A DNA stretch of 32,849 nt from the NCBI GenBank assembly GCA_002362575.1, contig DEUM01000004.1:16453-49301 (forward strand), read 5' to 3'. The position numbers were made by a program, and so were the translations under genes. The notes under the pieces were generated by a model. The model was not told the DNA's origin, did not search any database, and saw nothing but the letters and a program-made list of their open reading frames with translations. Below, in pieces: positions 23,185 to 30,878 of this stretch; position 1 is the stretch's first letter, and each line of letters begins with the position of its first letter. This DNA is from Lachnoclostridium sp. UBA3262. GTDB taxonomy: Bacteria; Bacillota; Clostridia; Lachnospirales; Lachnospiraceae.

Positions 23185-24284
23185 TGATTGGATTAACGAA
23201 CAAGCAACGTCGTTGCATGGGATTGGAGGAAATCCCGGACAACTGGGACAGGGTGGAGTTAGCTGATGATTGTTTGATTTATTTTGATGGGGATACCATT
23301 CGCAAGGAGATTGACTATAATGACGAGTGGTATCGGGAAAGTAGTGTGCAGATTGAAACAGAACAGAATCGTAGCATGATTGTACCTAAAACTTGCCGTG
23401 GAAAACTGAAAAAATTGACGTATTCCAATGTGCTGAACCGGCCCGCTTATGGAATGTATTTTGCTTGGAATGGAAAGTATGGAGGGAGCATTACCTTGGC
23501 TAATTATACCACGCAGGTAACTTATTACAATTCTGAGTATGAGGGGATTTCTATTTGTAGCCGGAAGGAGCTGAAAGCATGGCTGGAACAATGGGAATCA
23601 GAGACTACGGAGGAACGGTTGCAGGAGGTGCAGAGATTTGCTACAGCTCCAAGAAGACATTGTAAGTATCAGGAGGGAGATTTTTTTCGCTTTCGTTTTG
23701 ACCGTAGCCATTATGGTTATGGAAGAATCTTGTTTGATGTGGAGGCATGGAAGAAAAGGGGGAATCCTTTTTGGGATGTTTTGATGGGAAAAGTGCTGGT
23801 AGTGCAGATTTATCATATTGTGACGCAGGATTTGGATATTTCTGTGCAGGAGCTTGCTGCGCTACCAGCCTGTCCCTCACAGTTTATTATGGATAATCTG
23901 TTTTACTATGGAGAATGTGAAATTATAGGCAATATGCCATTGACAGGTGAAGTAGATTATCCGATTATGTATGGAAGAAGTATCTCTGCCTTAGAACCGG
24001 ATAAAATGATTTTTTGTCAGGGAAAGGTATATCAGGAATTTCCTCTTGGAAAATGGAAACCGATAGGGAAGAAGGGAGAAAATTATATTAATAACAGCGT
24101 GGGGTGGGGGTTGGATCTTAATAAAAATGTCATAGAACAGTGTATCGCGAAGAACTCCAATCAACCCTATTGGGAGCAGGAACAGTTTGATTTCGCCGGG
24201 GATTTGCGAAACCCTAAAAATCGAAAAATATATCGGAAGTTGATGAAGCAGATGGAGAAACAGAGTAGTATGGAAAATGTGTAA
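23184..24284 (+). CDS. Imm26-like (immunity 26 / HocA family) protein
   Basis: The 366-residue protein has an N-terminal half of unknown type (LADDCLIYFDGDTIRKEI..., about residues 1-150). A C-terminal half begins KYQEGDFFRFRFDRSHYGYGRILFD and continues with FWDVLMGKVLVVQIYHI, FIMDNLFYYGECEIIGNMPL and DYPIMYGRSI. I recognise this as the wording of immunity protein 26 domains. Imm26 members are predicted to neutralise polymorphic toxins, mostly from gene context. No signal peptide or membrane helix is present, and no toxin gene is adjacent. The end FINN-like YINNSVGWGLDL and YWEQEQFDFAGDLRNP also fit the family. It lies inside the repeat-flanked island, about 120 bases before the AAA-ATPase gene. 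Confidence 0.7.
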   Translation: MIGLTNKQRRCMGLEEIPDNWDRVELADDCLIYFDGDTIRKEIDYNDEWYRESSVQIETEQNRSMIVPKTCRGKLKKLTYSNVLNRPAYGMYFAWNGKYGGSITLANYTTQVTYYNSEYEGISICSRKELKAWLEQWESETTEERLQEVQRFATAPRRHCKYQEGDFFRFRFDRSHYGYGRILFDVEAWKKRGNPFWDVLMGKVLVVQIYHIVTQDLDISVQELAALPACPSQFIMDNLFYYGECEIIGNMPLTGEVDYPIMYGRSISALEPDKMIFCQGKVYQEFPLGKWKPIGKKGENYINNSVGWGLDLNKNVIEQCIAKNSNQPYWEQEQFDFAGDLRNPKNRKIYRKLMKQMEKQSSMENV

Positions 24285-24337
24285 GGCTCGAAGTTTTTTC
24301 AGAAAAACGATAAGAGCAATCACCAAAGAAGTAATAG

Positions 24338-24366
24338 TTGTAAAGAGAAAAATATCATGTTAAACT
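24338..24366 (+). promoter_or_regulatory. Possible promoter of the AAA-ATPase gene
   Basis: TTGTAA (24338-24343) and TAAACT (24361-24366) are 17 bases apart, in the 119-base gap between the two island genes. The match is modest. Confidence 0.33.
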
Positions 24367-24403
24367 GAAAATGACAGGTTTTAAAAGGATGGAGGGGGGA
24401 GAG

Positions 24404-26068
24404 ATGGCAAGGACAGTATCAATTGGCACACAGGATTTTGAAAAACTGATTACGGATGAGTGCTTTTATGTGGATAAGACAATGTTTATAAAAGAGTGGT
24501 GGGAAAATAAAGATGCTGTTACCTTGATTACCCGTCCAAGGCGTTTTGGTAAGACGCTGAACATGAATATGCTGGAGCGTTTTTTCAGTATGGAATATGA
24601 AGAAAAAGGAGAAGTTTTTGAAGGACTGGCGATTTGGAAGGAAAAGAAATACCGAGAACTGCAGGGGGCTTATCCGGTCATCTTTCTATCTTTTGCGGAT
24701 GTAAAGGCGGATAATTTTGTGGACGCAAAAGACCAGATTTGTCAGACTATTACGGATTTATATGCCAAAAATGAATTTCTTAGGACTTGCGGAAAACTGG
24801 GGGCAAAAGACAAAGAATTTTTTGACCGGGTGGGGGCGAATATGAGTAATAGCGATACCTCGGTGGCATTGCGTCAGTTGGCTTGCTATCTGTATTATTA
24901 TTACGGCAGGAAAGTAATTATATTATTGGATGAGTATGATACTCCGCTACAAGAAGCATATATAAATGGTTACTGGGATGAACTACTCTCTTTTACCAGA
25001 GGTATGTTTAATTCTACTTTTAAAACAAATCCTTATTTGGAGCGAGCATTGATGACGGGAATTACAAGAGTCAGCAAAGAGTCTTTGTTTTCGGATATGA
25101 ATAATCTAAGGATGCTGACAATGACTTCCAGCCAATATGCTTCTTATTTTGGGTTTACGGAGGAAGAAGTGTTTGCTGCCATGGATGAGTTTGGCATGAC
25201 GAATAAAGATGATGTAAAAGAATGGTACGATGGGTTTACGATAGGAGATAGGCGGGATATTTATAATCCATGGTCGATTACTAACTTTTTAAAAGAAAAG
25301 AAGCTGAAGGCATATTGGGCGAATACGAGTTCTAATGAATTAATCAGCAATTTAATTCAAGAAGGGGATAGGGAGATAAAAATGCAGTTTGAAACCCTTC
25401 TAACAGGGCAGACAATCTGGAGTCGAATTAATGATGAAATGGCGTTTAACCAGTTGAAGGAAGGGGAACGGGCTATTTGGAGTCTTCTTTTGGCGTCAGG
25501 ATATTTGAAAATAGTAGAAACTCGCCGAAATGAGTATGGACTTGCTCTGACCAATTATGAGGTGAAACAAACTTTTGAGAATATGGTTTTAGATTGGTTT
25601 GATAAAAAAGCGGGTGATTATAATGGATTTATCAGAGCGCTCTTATGCGACAATCTGAAAGAAATGAATGCTTATATGAATCGGGTATCACTTGCTATGT
25701 TCAGTTCCTTTGATGGTGGAAATCATCCATCAGAGTCTGCGATGCCAGAAAAGTTTTATCATGGCTTTGTGCTGGGATTGTTAGTGGAACTCGCTGGACG
25801 GTATGAGGTAACTTCTAACAGAGAGAGCGGATTTGGTAGATATGATGTGCTGTTAAGACCGCTTAATCATGATGATGACGGAATTATCTTGGAATTTAAA
25901 GTTCATGACTCAGAGGAAGAATCTTCGTTGAAAGAGACCGTGCAGGCAGCACTTCGACAGATTGATGAGAAACAGTATGAGCAGACCTTGATAGAAAGTG
26001 GGATAAGTAAAGAGCGGATTCGAAAATATGGGTTTGCTTTTAAAGGAAAAAAAGTTTTGATTGGATAG
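24404..26068 (+). CDS. AAA-ATPase-like protein with C-terminal PD-(D/E)XK nuclease-like domain
   Basis: The 554-residue protein starts ARTVSIGTQDFEKLITDECFYVDKT, the standard N-terminus of the AAA-ATPase-like (PF09820-type) family. The P-loop is RPRRFGKTLN with Lys50-Thr51, and VIILLDEYDTPLQEA is the Walker B. GITRVSKESLFSDMNNL and a YDGF-IYNPWSITNFL block follow. The C-terminal domain has GFGRYDVLLRP and GIILEFKVHD, giving the D...ExK pattern of PD-(D/E)XK nucleases (DUF1703 type). This family occurs in many copies in gut Firmicutes and Bacteroidetes; its function is unestablished. ATG 24404 follows GGAGGGGGG; in-frame ATGs at 24371 and 24389 are less likely. The gene ends at the edge of the right repeat copy. 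Confidence 0.88.
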   Translation: MARTVSIGTQDFEKLITDECFYVDKTMFIKEWWENKDAVTLITRPRRFGKTLNMNMLERFFSMEYEEKGEVFEGLAIWKEKKYRELQGAYPVIFLSFADVKADNFVDAKDQICQTITDLYAKNEFLRTCGKLGAKDKEFFDRVGANMSNSDTSVALRQLACYLYYYYGRKVIILLDEYDTPLQEAYINGYWDELLSFTRGMFNSTFKTNPYLERALMTGITRVSKESLFSDMNNLRMLTMTSSQYASYFGFTEEEVFAAMDEFGMTNKDDVKEWYDGFTIGDRRDIYNPWSITNFLKEKKLKAYWANTSSNELISNLIQEGDREIKMQFETLLTGQTIWSRINDEMAFNQLKEGERAIWSLLLASGYLKIVETRRNEYGLALTNYEVKQTFENMVLDWFDKKAGDYNGFIRALLCDNLKEMNAYMNRVSLAMFSSFDGGNHPSESAMPEKFYHGFVLGLLVELAGRYEVTSNRESGFGRYDVLLRPLNHDDDGIILEFKVHDSEEESSLKETVQAALRQIDEKQYEQTLIESGISKERIRKYGFAFKGKKVLIG

Positions 26069-26444
26069 GTTTTTATCAGTGTACCTCTAGGAAAGGGCGG
26101 CAGTACCACTCGGCTCAAAAGAGTTCGCTGCGCGAACAAATAGAGCCTCGTCGGAACTGCCGCCCTTTCCCAGCTAAAACTGGTAAAAAGGTAGTGCTTG
26201 CAACGTCAAGTTTTACCGGTATTTGAATATACAGAAGGTATGCCTTTTTTCAAGGGAAGAAGCATCGGTCTTGTTGTGAAATATATAGGGGAGTAGGATT
26301 GCAGTATTTCATGGAAATGCTTCATTGAGCATAGTGTTATAAGAACGCCGGTAAGAGGCACATGTTTTGTATGTGCCCTTACTGTTGCGTTCTTATTCAA
26401 ACGAGAGTGTCTATGCGAGAGAATATTTTCATGAAATACGGAAC
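26063..26444. repeat. Structured intergenic repeat, right copy with a 120-bp insert
   Basis: This is the second direct copy of the element at 22752. Its hairpin is perfect: GGAAAGGGCGGCAGT (26090-26104) pairs with 26156-26170, GGCTC (26112-26116) with GAGCC (26143-26147), and GTTCGC (26123-26128) with GCGAAC (26132-26137). Homology to the left copy runs to AGTATTTC (26303-26310), then resumes at ATGAAATACGGAAC (26431-26444). The extra 120 bp between is framed by TTTCATG at 26307 and 26427. A further GTTAAATACGGAACC lies at 26521. The remaining sequence to 26667 is AT-rich with no gene. It includes GTCAAAAACAGTCAA (26552-26566), resembling the reverse complement of the fru operator words. Confidence 0.85.
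26339..26396. other. Strong three-tier hairpin inside the 120-bp insert
   Basis: ATAAGAACGC (26339-26348) pairs with GCGTTCTTAT (26387-26396), GTAAG (26351-26355) with CTTAC (26378-26382), and GGCACAT (26357-26363) with ATGTGCC (26371-26377). No T-run follows on the + strand, so it is not a standard terminator. It could be a small structured RNA or part of a mobile repeat. Confidence 0.6.
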
Positions 26445-26667
26445 TAGTCCCCTCTAAAGTTTTGCCAAGAGATTTGCGTACTTGTATAACGGAAGTGCTC
26501 CATGTGAAAGACATTTTCTTGTTAAATACGGAACCAGCCCCTTATATATCCGTCAAAAACAGTCAAATAATTCTCCGTCCCTTAACAAAAAGAGCAAAAA
26601 AAACGGATAAACAAAACAACTTTTGTATATAATGTACAAAAACAGCATACCAAAATTGTGAAAGATT

Positions 26668-26710
26668 TTGACTGAAAATGATTGACAATGACTGAAAATG
26701 ACGTTATACT
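26668..26710 (+). promoter_or_regulatory. fru operon promoter with 10-bp tandem operator words
   Basis: TTGACA (26682-26687) and TATACT (26705-26710) are separated by 17 bases. The -35 box lies within 10-bp repeats TTGACTGAAA, ATGATTGACA, ATGACTGAAA and ATGACG, from 26668 on. TGACTGAAAATGA is identical at 26669-26681 and 26689-26701. A repeat at one turn of the helix over the promoter is a plausible binding site for the DeoR-type FruR encoded next. Confidence 0.68.
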
Positions 26711-26750
26711 AAGTCTATCATAAAAAAACAGCAGGGATGGAGGTGAGAGA

Positions 26751-27497
26751 TTGCTTACAGAGGAACGGTTACAAAAAATCGTTGAGTTGGTAGAGAAGTA
26801 CAAAAGTGTTTCCACACAGATGCTGATGGATGAATTGGGAATATCCGAGTCTACGGCGAGACGGGATTTGAACATGCTGGATGAGCAGGGAAATTTAATC
26901 CGGGTGCGCGGCGGAGCGATGATAAAGGAAGAACAGTTCAGCACAAAGGACGATGCCGTTTCTGTCAGAAAGGATAAACATCAGGATGAGAAGCGGAAGA
27001 TTGCCCGGTATGCAGCGTCATTGATACAGCCAAATGATTTTGTATATCTGGATGCAGGAACGACGACGGAGCTTCTGATTGATTATCTGAAAGAAGAAAA
27101 TGTAGTATTTGTGACAAATGCAGTTACTCACGCAAAAAAGCTCTCGGACAAAGGATATACAACCTACCTTCCGGGAGGAGAGTTTAAGGCAACGACAGAG
27201 GCCATCGTAGGCGATGAGGCGACGCTCAGTTTACAGAAATACAATTTTACGAAAGGCTTCTGGGGGACAAACGGAGTGAGCCTGACAGCCGGGTTCAGCA
27301 CACCGGATGTAAAGGAAGCAATGGTAAAACGGGCGGCTATGCTAAATTGTGCAAGATGCTACGTTTTATGTGATTCCAGTAAGTTTTCTCAGATATCCTG
27401 TGTAAAATTTGGAGATTTTGCAAATGCTGACATTATTACTACAAAAGTAACAGAAGAGGAATTTGCGCATTGCGATAATATTTTGGAGGTGAGATAA
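26751..27497 (+). CDS. fruR: DeoR-family fructose operon repressor
   Basis: The 248-residue protein has the DeoR helix-turn-helix at about residues 3-57 (RLQKIVELVEKYKSVSTQMLMDELGISESTARRDL, then LIRVRGGA). A sugar-phosphate-sensing domain follows with YLDAGTTTELLIDYL, TNAVTHAKKL and PGGEFKATTEAIVG. FruR of this type represses fruRKA and is released by fructose 1-phosphate. The start is TTG 26751, a few bases after GGAGGTGA, which gives the normal N-terminus. Its stop codon is directly followed by the GTG of fruK, so the two are coupled. Confidence 0.92.
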   Translation: MLTEERLQKIVELVEKYKSVSTQMLMDELGISESTARRDLNMLDEQGNLIRVRGGAMIKEEQFSTKDDAVSVRKDKHQDEKRKIARYAASLIQPNDFVYLDAGTTTELLIDYLKEENVVFVTNAVTHAKKLSDKGYTTYLPGGEFKATTEAIVGDEATLSLQKYNFTKGFWGTNGVSLTAGFSTPDVKEAMVKRAAMLNCARCYVLCDSSKFSQISCVKFGDFANADIITTKVTEEEFAHCDNILEVR

Positions 27498-28412
27498 GTG
27501 ATTTATACCGTAACCTTTAACCCTTCCCTTGACTATATCGTCAGTGTGGATGATTTTAAACTGGGGCTTGTAAACCGGACAACAGATGAAATTATTTATC
27601 CTGGTGGTAAGGGAATCAATGTATCAATTGTACTGAGCAATCTTGGTTTTGACAGTACAGCACTCGGTTTTCTGGCGGGCTTTACCGGCACAGAAATTCG
27701 TCGTTTAGCAGAGGAGAAGGGGATTCAATCCGATTTTATTGAAGTAAATGAAGGATTTTCACGCATCAACATGAAATTGCGCTCGAATGAAGAAAGTGAG
27801 ATTAACGGTCAGGGGCCGCGCATTTCAGAGGGGGACATTAAGAAGCTGTATCAGAAGCTGGATACATTACAGGATGGGGACGTACTTGTTCTGGCAGGCA
27901 GTATTCCTTCCGTTATGCCGGAATCCATGTACATGGATATTATGAAATATTTAGAAAAGAAAAATTTGAAAATTGCCGTGGATGCGACAAAAGATTTGCT
28001 GATGAATGTACTTCGTTATCATCCGTTTGTTGTTAAGCCGAATAATCACGAGCTGGGAGAAATTTTTGGTGTGGAGATAAAAACGAAGCAGGAAGTGATT
28101 ACCTATGCAAAGAAATTAAGAGAGATGGGAGCAGTCAATGTCATTGTGTCAATGGCGGGTGACGGCGCTGTATTTGTGGGAGAAGACGGCAGTGTATTTG
28201 AGAGTGATGCCCCAAAAGGAAAAGTAGTAAATTCAGTGGGGGCGGGAGACTCGATGGTAGCCGGATTCTTAGCCGGGTATTTGCAGACGGGAAAATACAG
28301 TGAAGCTTTCAAGATGGGTGTGTGTACAGGGAGTGCCAGTGCTTTTTCGGAGGAGCTGGCGACGAGACAGGAAGTAGAAGCAATTATGAAAACACATAAA
28401 TTTAATTTCTAA
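27498..28412 (+). CDS. fruK: 1-phosphofructokinase
   Basis: The 304-residue PfkB-family kinase begins MIYTVTFNPSLDYIVSVDDF, typical of FruK. It contains YPGGKGINVS (sugar-phosphate binding), the second signature VVNSVGAGDSMVAGFLAGY with the catalytic Asp, and VKPNNHELGEIFG. It phosphorylates the fructose 1-phosphate formed by FruA to fructose 1,6-bisphosphate, feeding glycolysis. GTG 27498 follows GGAGGTG inside the end of fruR. A role as tagatose-6-phosphate kinase is possible for the family but unlikely in this operon. Confidence 0.94.
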   Translation: MIYTVTFNPSLDYIVSVDDFKLGLVNRTTDEIIYPGGKGINVSIVLSNLGFDSTALGFLAGFTGTEIRRLAEEKGIQSDFIEVNEGFSRINMKLRSNEESEINGQGPRISEGDIKKLYQKLDTLQDGDVLVLAGSIPSVMPESMYMDIMKYLEKKNLKIAVDATKDLLMNVLRYHPFVVKPNNHELGEIFGVEIKTKQEVITYAKKLREMGAVNVIVSMAGDGAVFVGEDGSVFESDAPKGKVVNSVGAGDSMVAGFLAGYLQTGKYSEAFKMGVCTGSASAFSEELATRQEVEAIMKTHKFNF

Positions 28413-28431
28413 ATTAAGGAGGTAGCAGCTT

Positions 28432-30492
28432 ATGCGAATTATTGATTTATTGGATTCGAAAAGTATTCAGCTAAATGGTCAGGCAGCAGACAAAAAAGAT
28501 GCTTTGGATCAGATGGTAGACCTTATGGCGGCAAGTGGAAAAATCAATGATGTTGAGACATACCGCAAAGGTGTCTATGCAAGGGAGGAGGAAAGTACGA
28601 CCGGAATTGGAGATGGTATTGCGATTCCTCACTGTAAATCCGATGCAGTAAGCAGACCGGGGCTGGCGGCGATGGTCGTTCCGGATGGTGTAGAGTTTGA
28701 CTCCTTGGACGGACAGCCGGCAAATTTATTTTTCCTTATTGCAGCGCCGAATACAGAGGACAATGTACATCTGGATGTGTTGAGTAAGCTGTCGATGCTT
28801 TTGATGGACGAGAACTTTACGAATCAGCTAAAAAATGCGAAAACAGTAGAGGAGTTTTTGAGTGTAATTGATTCGGCAGAAAAGAATAAAGATGAAGAAT
28901 CAGAAACTACCGCTGTAGAAAATAGGACTTCGGATAAACTGATACTTGCAGTGACCGGCTGCCCGACAGGTATTGCCCACACCTATATGGCGGCTGAGGC
29001 ACTGGAGAAAAAGGCAAAGGAACTCGGCTATCAGGTTAAGGTAGAGACACGGGGCTCCGGCGGGGCAAAAAATGTCCTGACAGAGGACGAGATTGACCGC
29101 GCAGACGGCATTATCGTGGCGGCTGATACGAAGGTTCCAATGGATCGATTTAAGGGTAAAAGGATTGTCGTAACGAAGGTGGCAGACGGTATCAATAAAC
29201 CAGAGCAGTTGATTGAGGAATCCCTGAGTGGCAAAGCTCCGGTATATGAAGGTGGAGCAGGAGATGTGGAAGAAACAAAATCCGGTGAAAAGGAATCCTT
29301 CGGCCATGCAGCTTATAAGCATCTGATGAGTGGCGTATCACATATGCTTCCGTTTGTAATCGGCGGTGGTATTATGGTAGCAATTGCATTTCTGATTGAT
29401 ACGATTTGCGGATACGGCACAACCGGTGGTGGAGATTTCGGAAAATGCACACCGCTGTCTGCTTTGTTTAAGTACATCGGTGATTTTTCCATGGGACTAA
29501 TGGTGCCTGTCCTTGCCGGATATATTGCCTACTCGATTGCGGACAGACCGGGACTTGCGGTTGGATTTGCCGGTGGTTTGTTGGCGGCAAACGGAAATGC
29601 CGTGTTGGCAAACTATGTATTTAACGGAAAGGAATTAGGTGGATTTTCCAAATTTATTTCAGACTTTGCCTTTGTTGGTGAAAATGGTGGTAACACGGTT
29701 TCCGGTTTCCTAGGTGGAATTGTAGCCGGTTTTCTGGCAGGATTCATCGTGCTGGGCTTGAAAAAGCTCTGTGAAAAGCTGCCGGATTCTTTGGACGGAA
29801 TCAAACCGACTTTGATTTATCCGCTTGTCGGGATTTTTGTAATCGGTGTCTTGATGTGCATGATATTTAATCCGCTTATTGGATTGATTAACACCGGGCT
29901 CAGCAATATGCTGACAGGAATTTCGGACGCCGGAATGATTACGGTATTAGGATTGATACTGGGGGCTATGATGGCAATTGATATGGGTGGCCCGATTAAC
30001 AAGGCAGCCTATGTATTTGGTACCGGTATGCTGGCGACGGCAACACAGATGATGGCAACAGGAGCGCAGGCATCCGATCCGGCAGTGCAGGCGTGCTATA
30101 TGGCAATGGCGTCCATAATGATTGGCGGTATGGTTCCTCCGGTAGGCATCGCTGTGGCTTGTAAGGTGTTTCCTAAGAAATTTACAAAAGCGGAGAGAGG
30201 TTCAGCAGTATCCAATATTGTCATGGGATGTTCATTTATTACAGAGGGAGCGATTCCATTTGCGGCGTCCGATCCACTGCATGTAATCCCTTGTACAATG
30301 GTTGGCGCCGGAGTGGCAGGATTTTTGTCAGCACTGTTTGGCTGTACGTTGATGGCGCCGCACGGTGGAGTGTTTGTATTTGCAACCGTTGGTCAGCCGT
30401 TCCTTTATATCATTGCATGGCTGATTGGTTCAGCTGTAACGGCAGTAATGCTTGGCTTTATCAAGAAAGATGCGGATGCCTCCGCACAGTAG
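28432..30492 (+). CDS. fruA: PTS fructose transporter subunit IIABC
   Basis: The 686-residue protein fuses three PTS domains in the order A-B-C. The IIA domain (about residues 1-148) has the phosphorylated His67 in GIAIPHCKSD. The IIB domain (about 168-265) has Cys177 in AVTGCPTGIAHTYMAA. The IIC membrane domain (from about 288) begins HLMSGVSHMLPFVIGGG and contains AIDMGGPINKAAYVFG and GMVPPVGIA. It imports fructose and phosphorylates it at carbon 1. The start follows AAGGAGG. Its end is 90 bases before ptsH, with no terminator between, so HPr and EI are made with it. Confidence 0.96.
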   Translation: MRIIDLLDSKSIQLNGQAADKKDALDQMVDLMAASGKINDVETYRKGVYAREEESTTGIGDGIAIPHCKSDAVSRPGLAAMVVPDGVEFDSLDGQPANLFFLIAAPNTEDNVHLDVLSKLSMLLMDENFTNQLKNAKTVEEFLSVIDSAEKNKDEESETTAVENRTSDKLILAVTGCPTGIAHTYMAAEALEKKAKELGYQVKVETRGSGGAKNVLTEDEIDRADGIIVAADTKVPMDRFKGKRIVVTKVADGINKPEQLIEESLSGKAPVYEGGAGDVEETKSGEKESFGHAAYKHLMSGVSHMLPFVIGGGIMVAIAFLIDTICGYGTTGGGDFGKCTPLSALFKYIGDFSMGLMVPVLAGYIAYSIADRPGLAVGFAGGLLAANGNAVLANYVFNGKELGGFSKFISDFAFVGENGGNTVSGFLGGIVAGFLAGFIVLGLKKLCEKLPDSLDGIKPTLIYPLVGIFVIGVLMCMIFNPLIGLINTGLSNMLTGISDAGMITVLGLILGAMMAIDMGGPINKAAYVFGTGMLATATQMMATGAQASDPAVQACYMAMASIMIGGMVPPVGIAVACKVFPKKFTKAERGSAVSNIVMGCSFITEGAIPFAASDPLHVIPCTMVGAGVAGFLSALFGCTLMAPHGGVFVFATVGQPFLYIIAWLIGSAVTAVMLGFIKKDADASAQ

Positions 30493-30582
30493 AGACTGTA
30501 AGAGGGTAATGACAGTTGCTACTATTAAGGTAAGTAAAGGTAACAAAAAATAAACAACAAAAAAGAAAGTGAGGAAAAAGAA

Positions 30583-30840
30583 ATGAAAGAATTTAGTTAT
30601 GTAATCACAGACGAGCAGGGAATTCACGCAAGACCAGCAGGTATTTTTGTGAAAGAAGCGGCAGCGTGTGAGTGCAAGGTTACCATCAGCAAGGATGGCA
30701 AGGAAGTAGATGCAAAGAGAATCCTGGGGGTTATGGGACTTGGAGTAAAAAAAGGACAGGAAATCGTGCTGAGAACAGACGGAGCAGATGAAGAGGCTGC
30801 TATGGAAAGGCTGAGTACATTCCTGAAAGAAAACTTATAA
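30583..30840 (+). CDS. ptsH: HPr-type phosphocarrier with Arg at the Ser46 position
   Basis: The 85-residue protein has the EI-phosphorylated His15 in GIHARPAG and passes phosphate from EI to the IIA domain of FruA. The region that in low-GC Firmicutes reads KSIMGVMSLG is KRILGVMGLG, so residue 46, the usual HPr kinase target, is Arg, and Ser52 is Gly. It would transfer phosphate normally but could not form HPr-Ser46-P, the CcpA co-repressor. It starts after GTGAGGA and lies between fruA and ptsI, which suggests it serves this operon. Another HPr elsewhere in the genome is possible. Confidence 0.95.
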   Translation: MKEFSYVITDEQGIHARPAGIFVKEAAACECKVTISKDGKEVDAKRILGVMGLGVKKGQEIVLRTDGADEEAAMERLSTFLKENL

Positions 30841-30878
30841 GCGCAGGAGCGAAAAAACTGTCGGATTGGAGGGTTACA

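Noticed and set aside
22776..23242. Minus-strand open frames across the left repeat, with a similar one at 25903-26139 across the right repeat
   Set aside because: They share wording only because the DNA is repeated; codons follow the hairpin, starts lack ribosome-binding sites, and there is no protein family likeness.
26339..26396. Hairpin as a Rho-independent terminator
   Set aside because: No T-run follows the stem on the + strand, and the minus strand offers no long T-run either.
22752..26444. Island as an insertion sequence or integrative element
   Set aside because: No transposase, recombinase or integrase gene, no tRNA target, and the flanking repeats are direct and non-coding.
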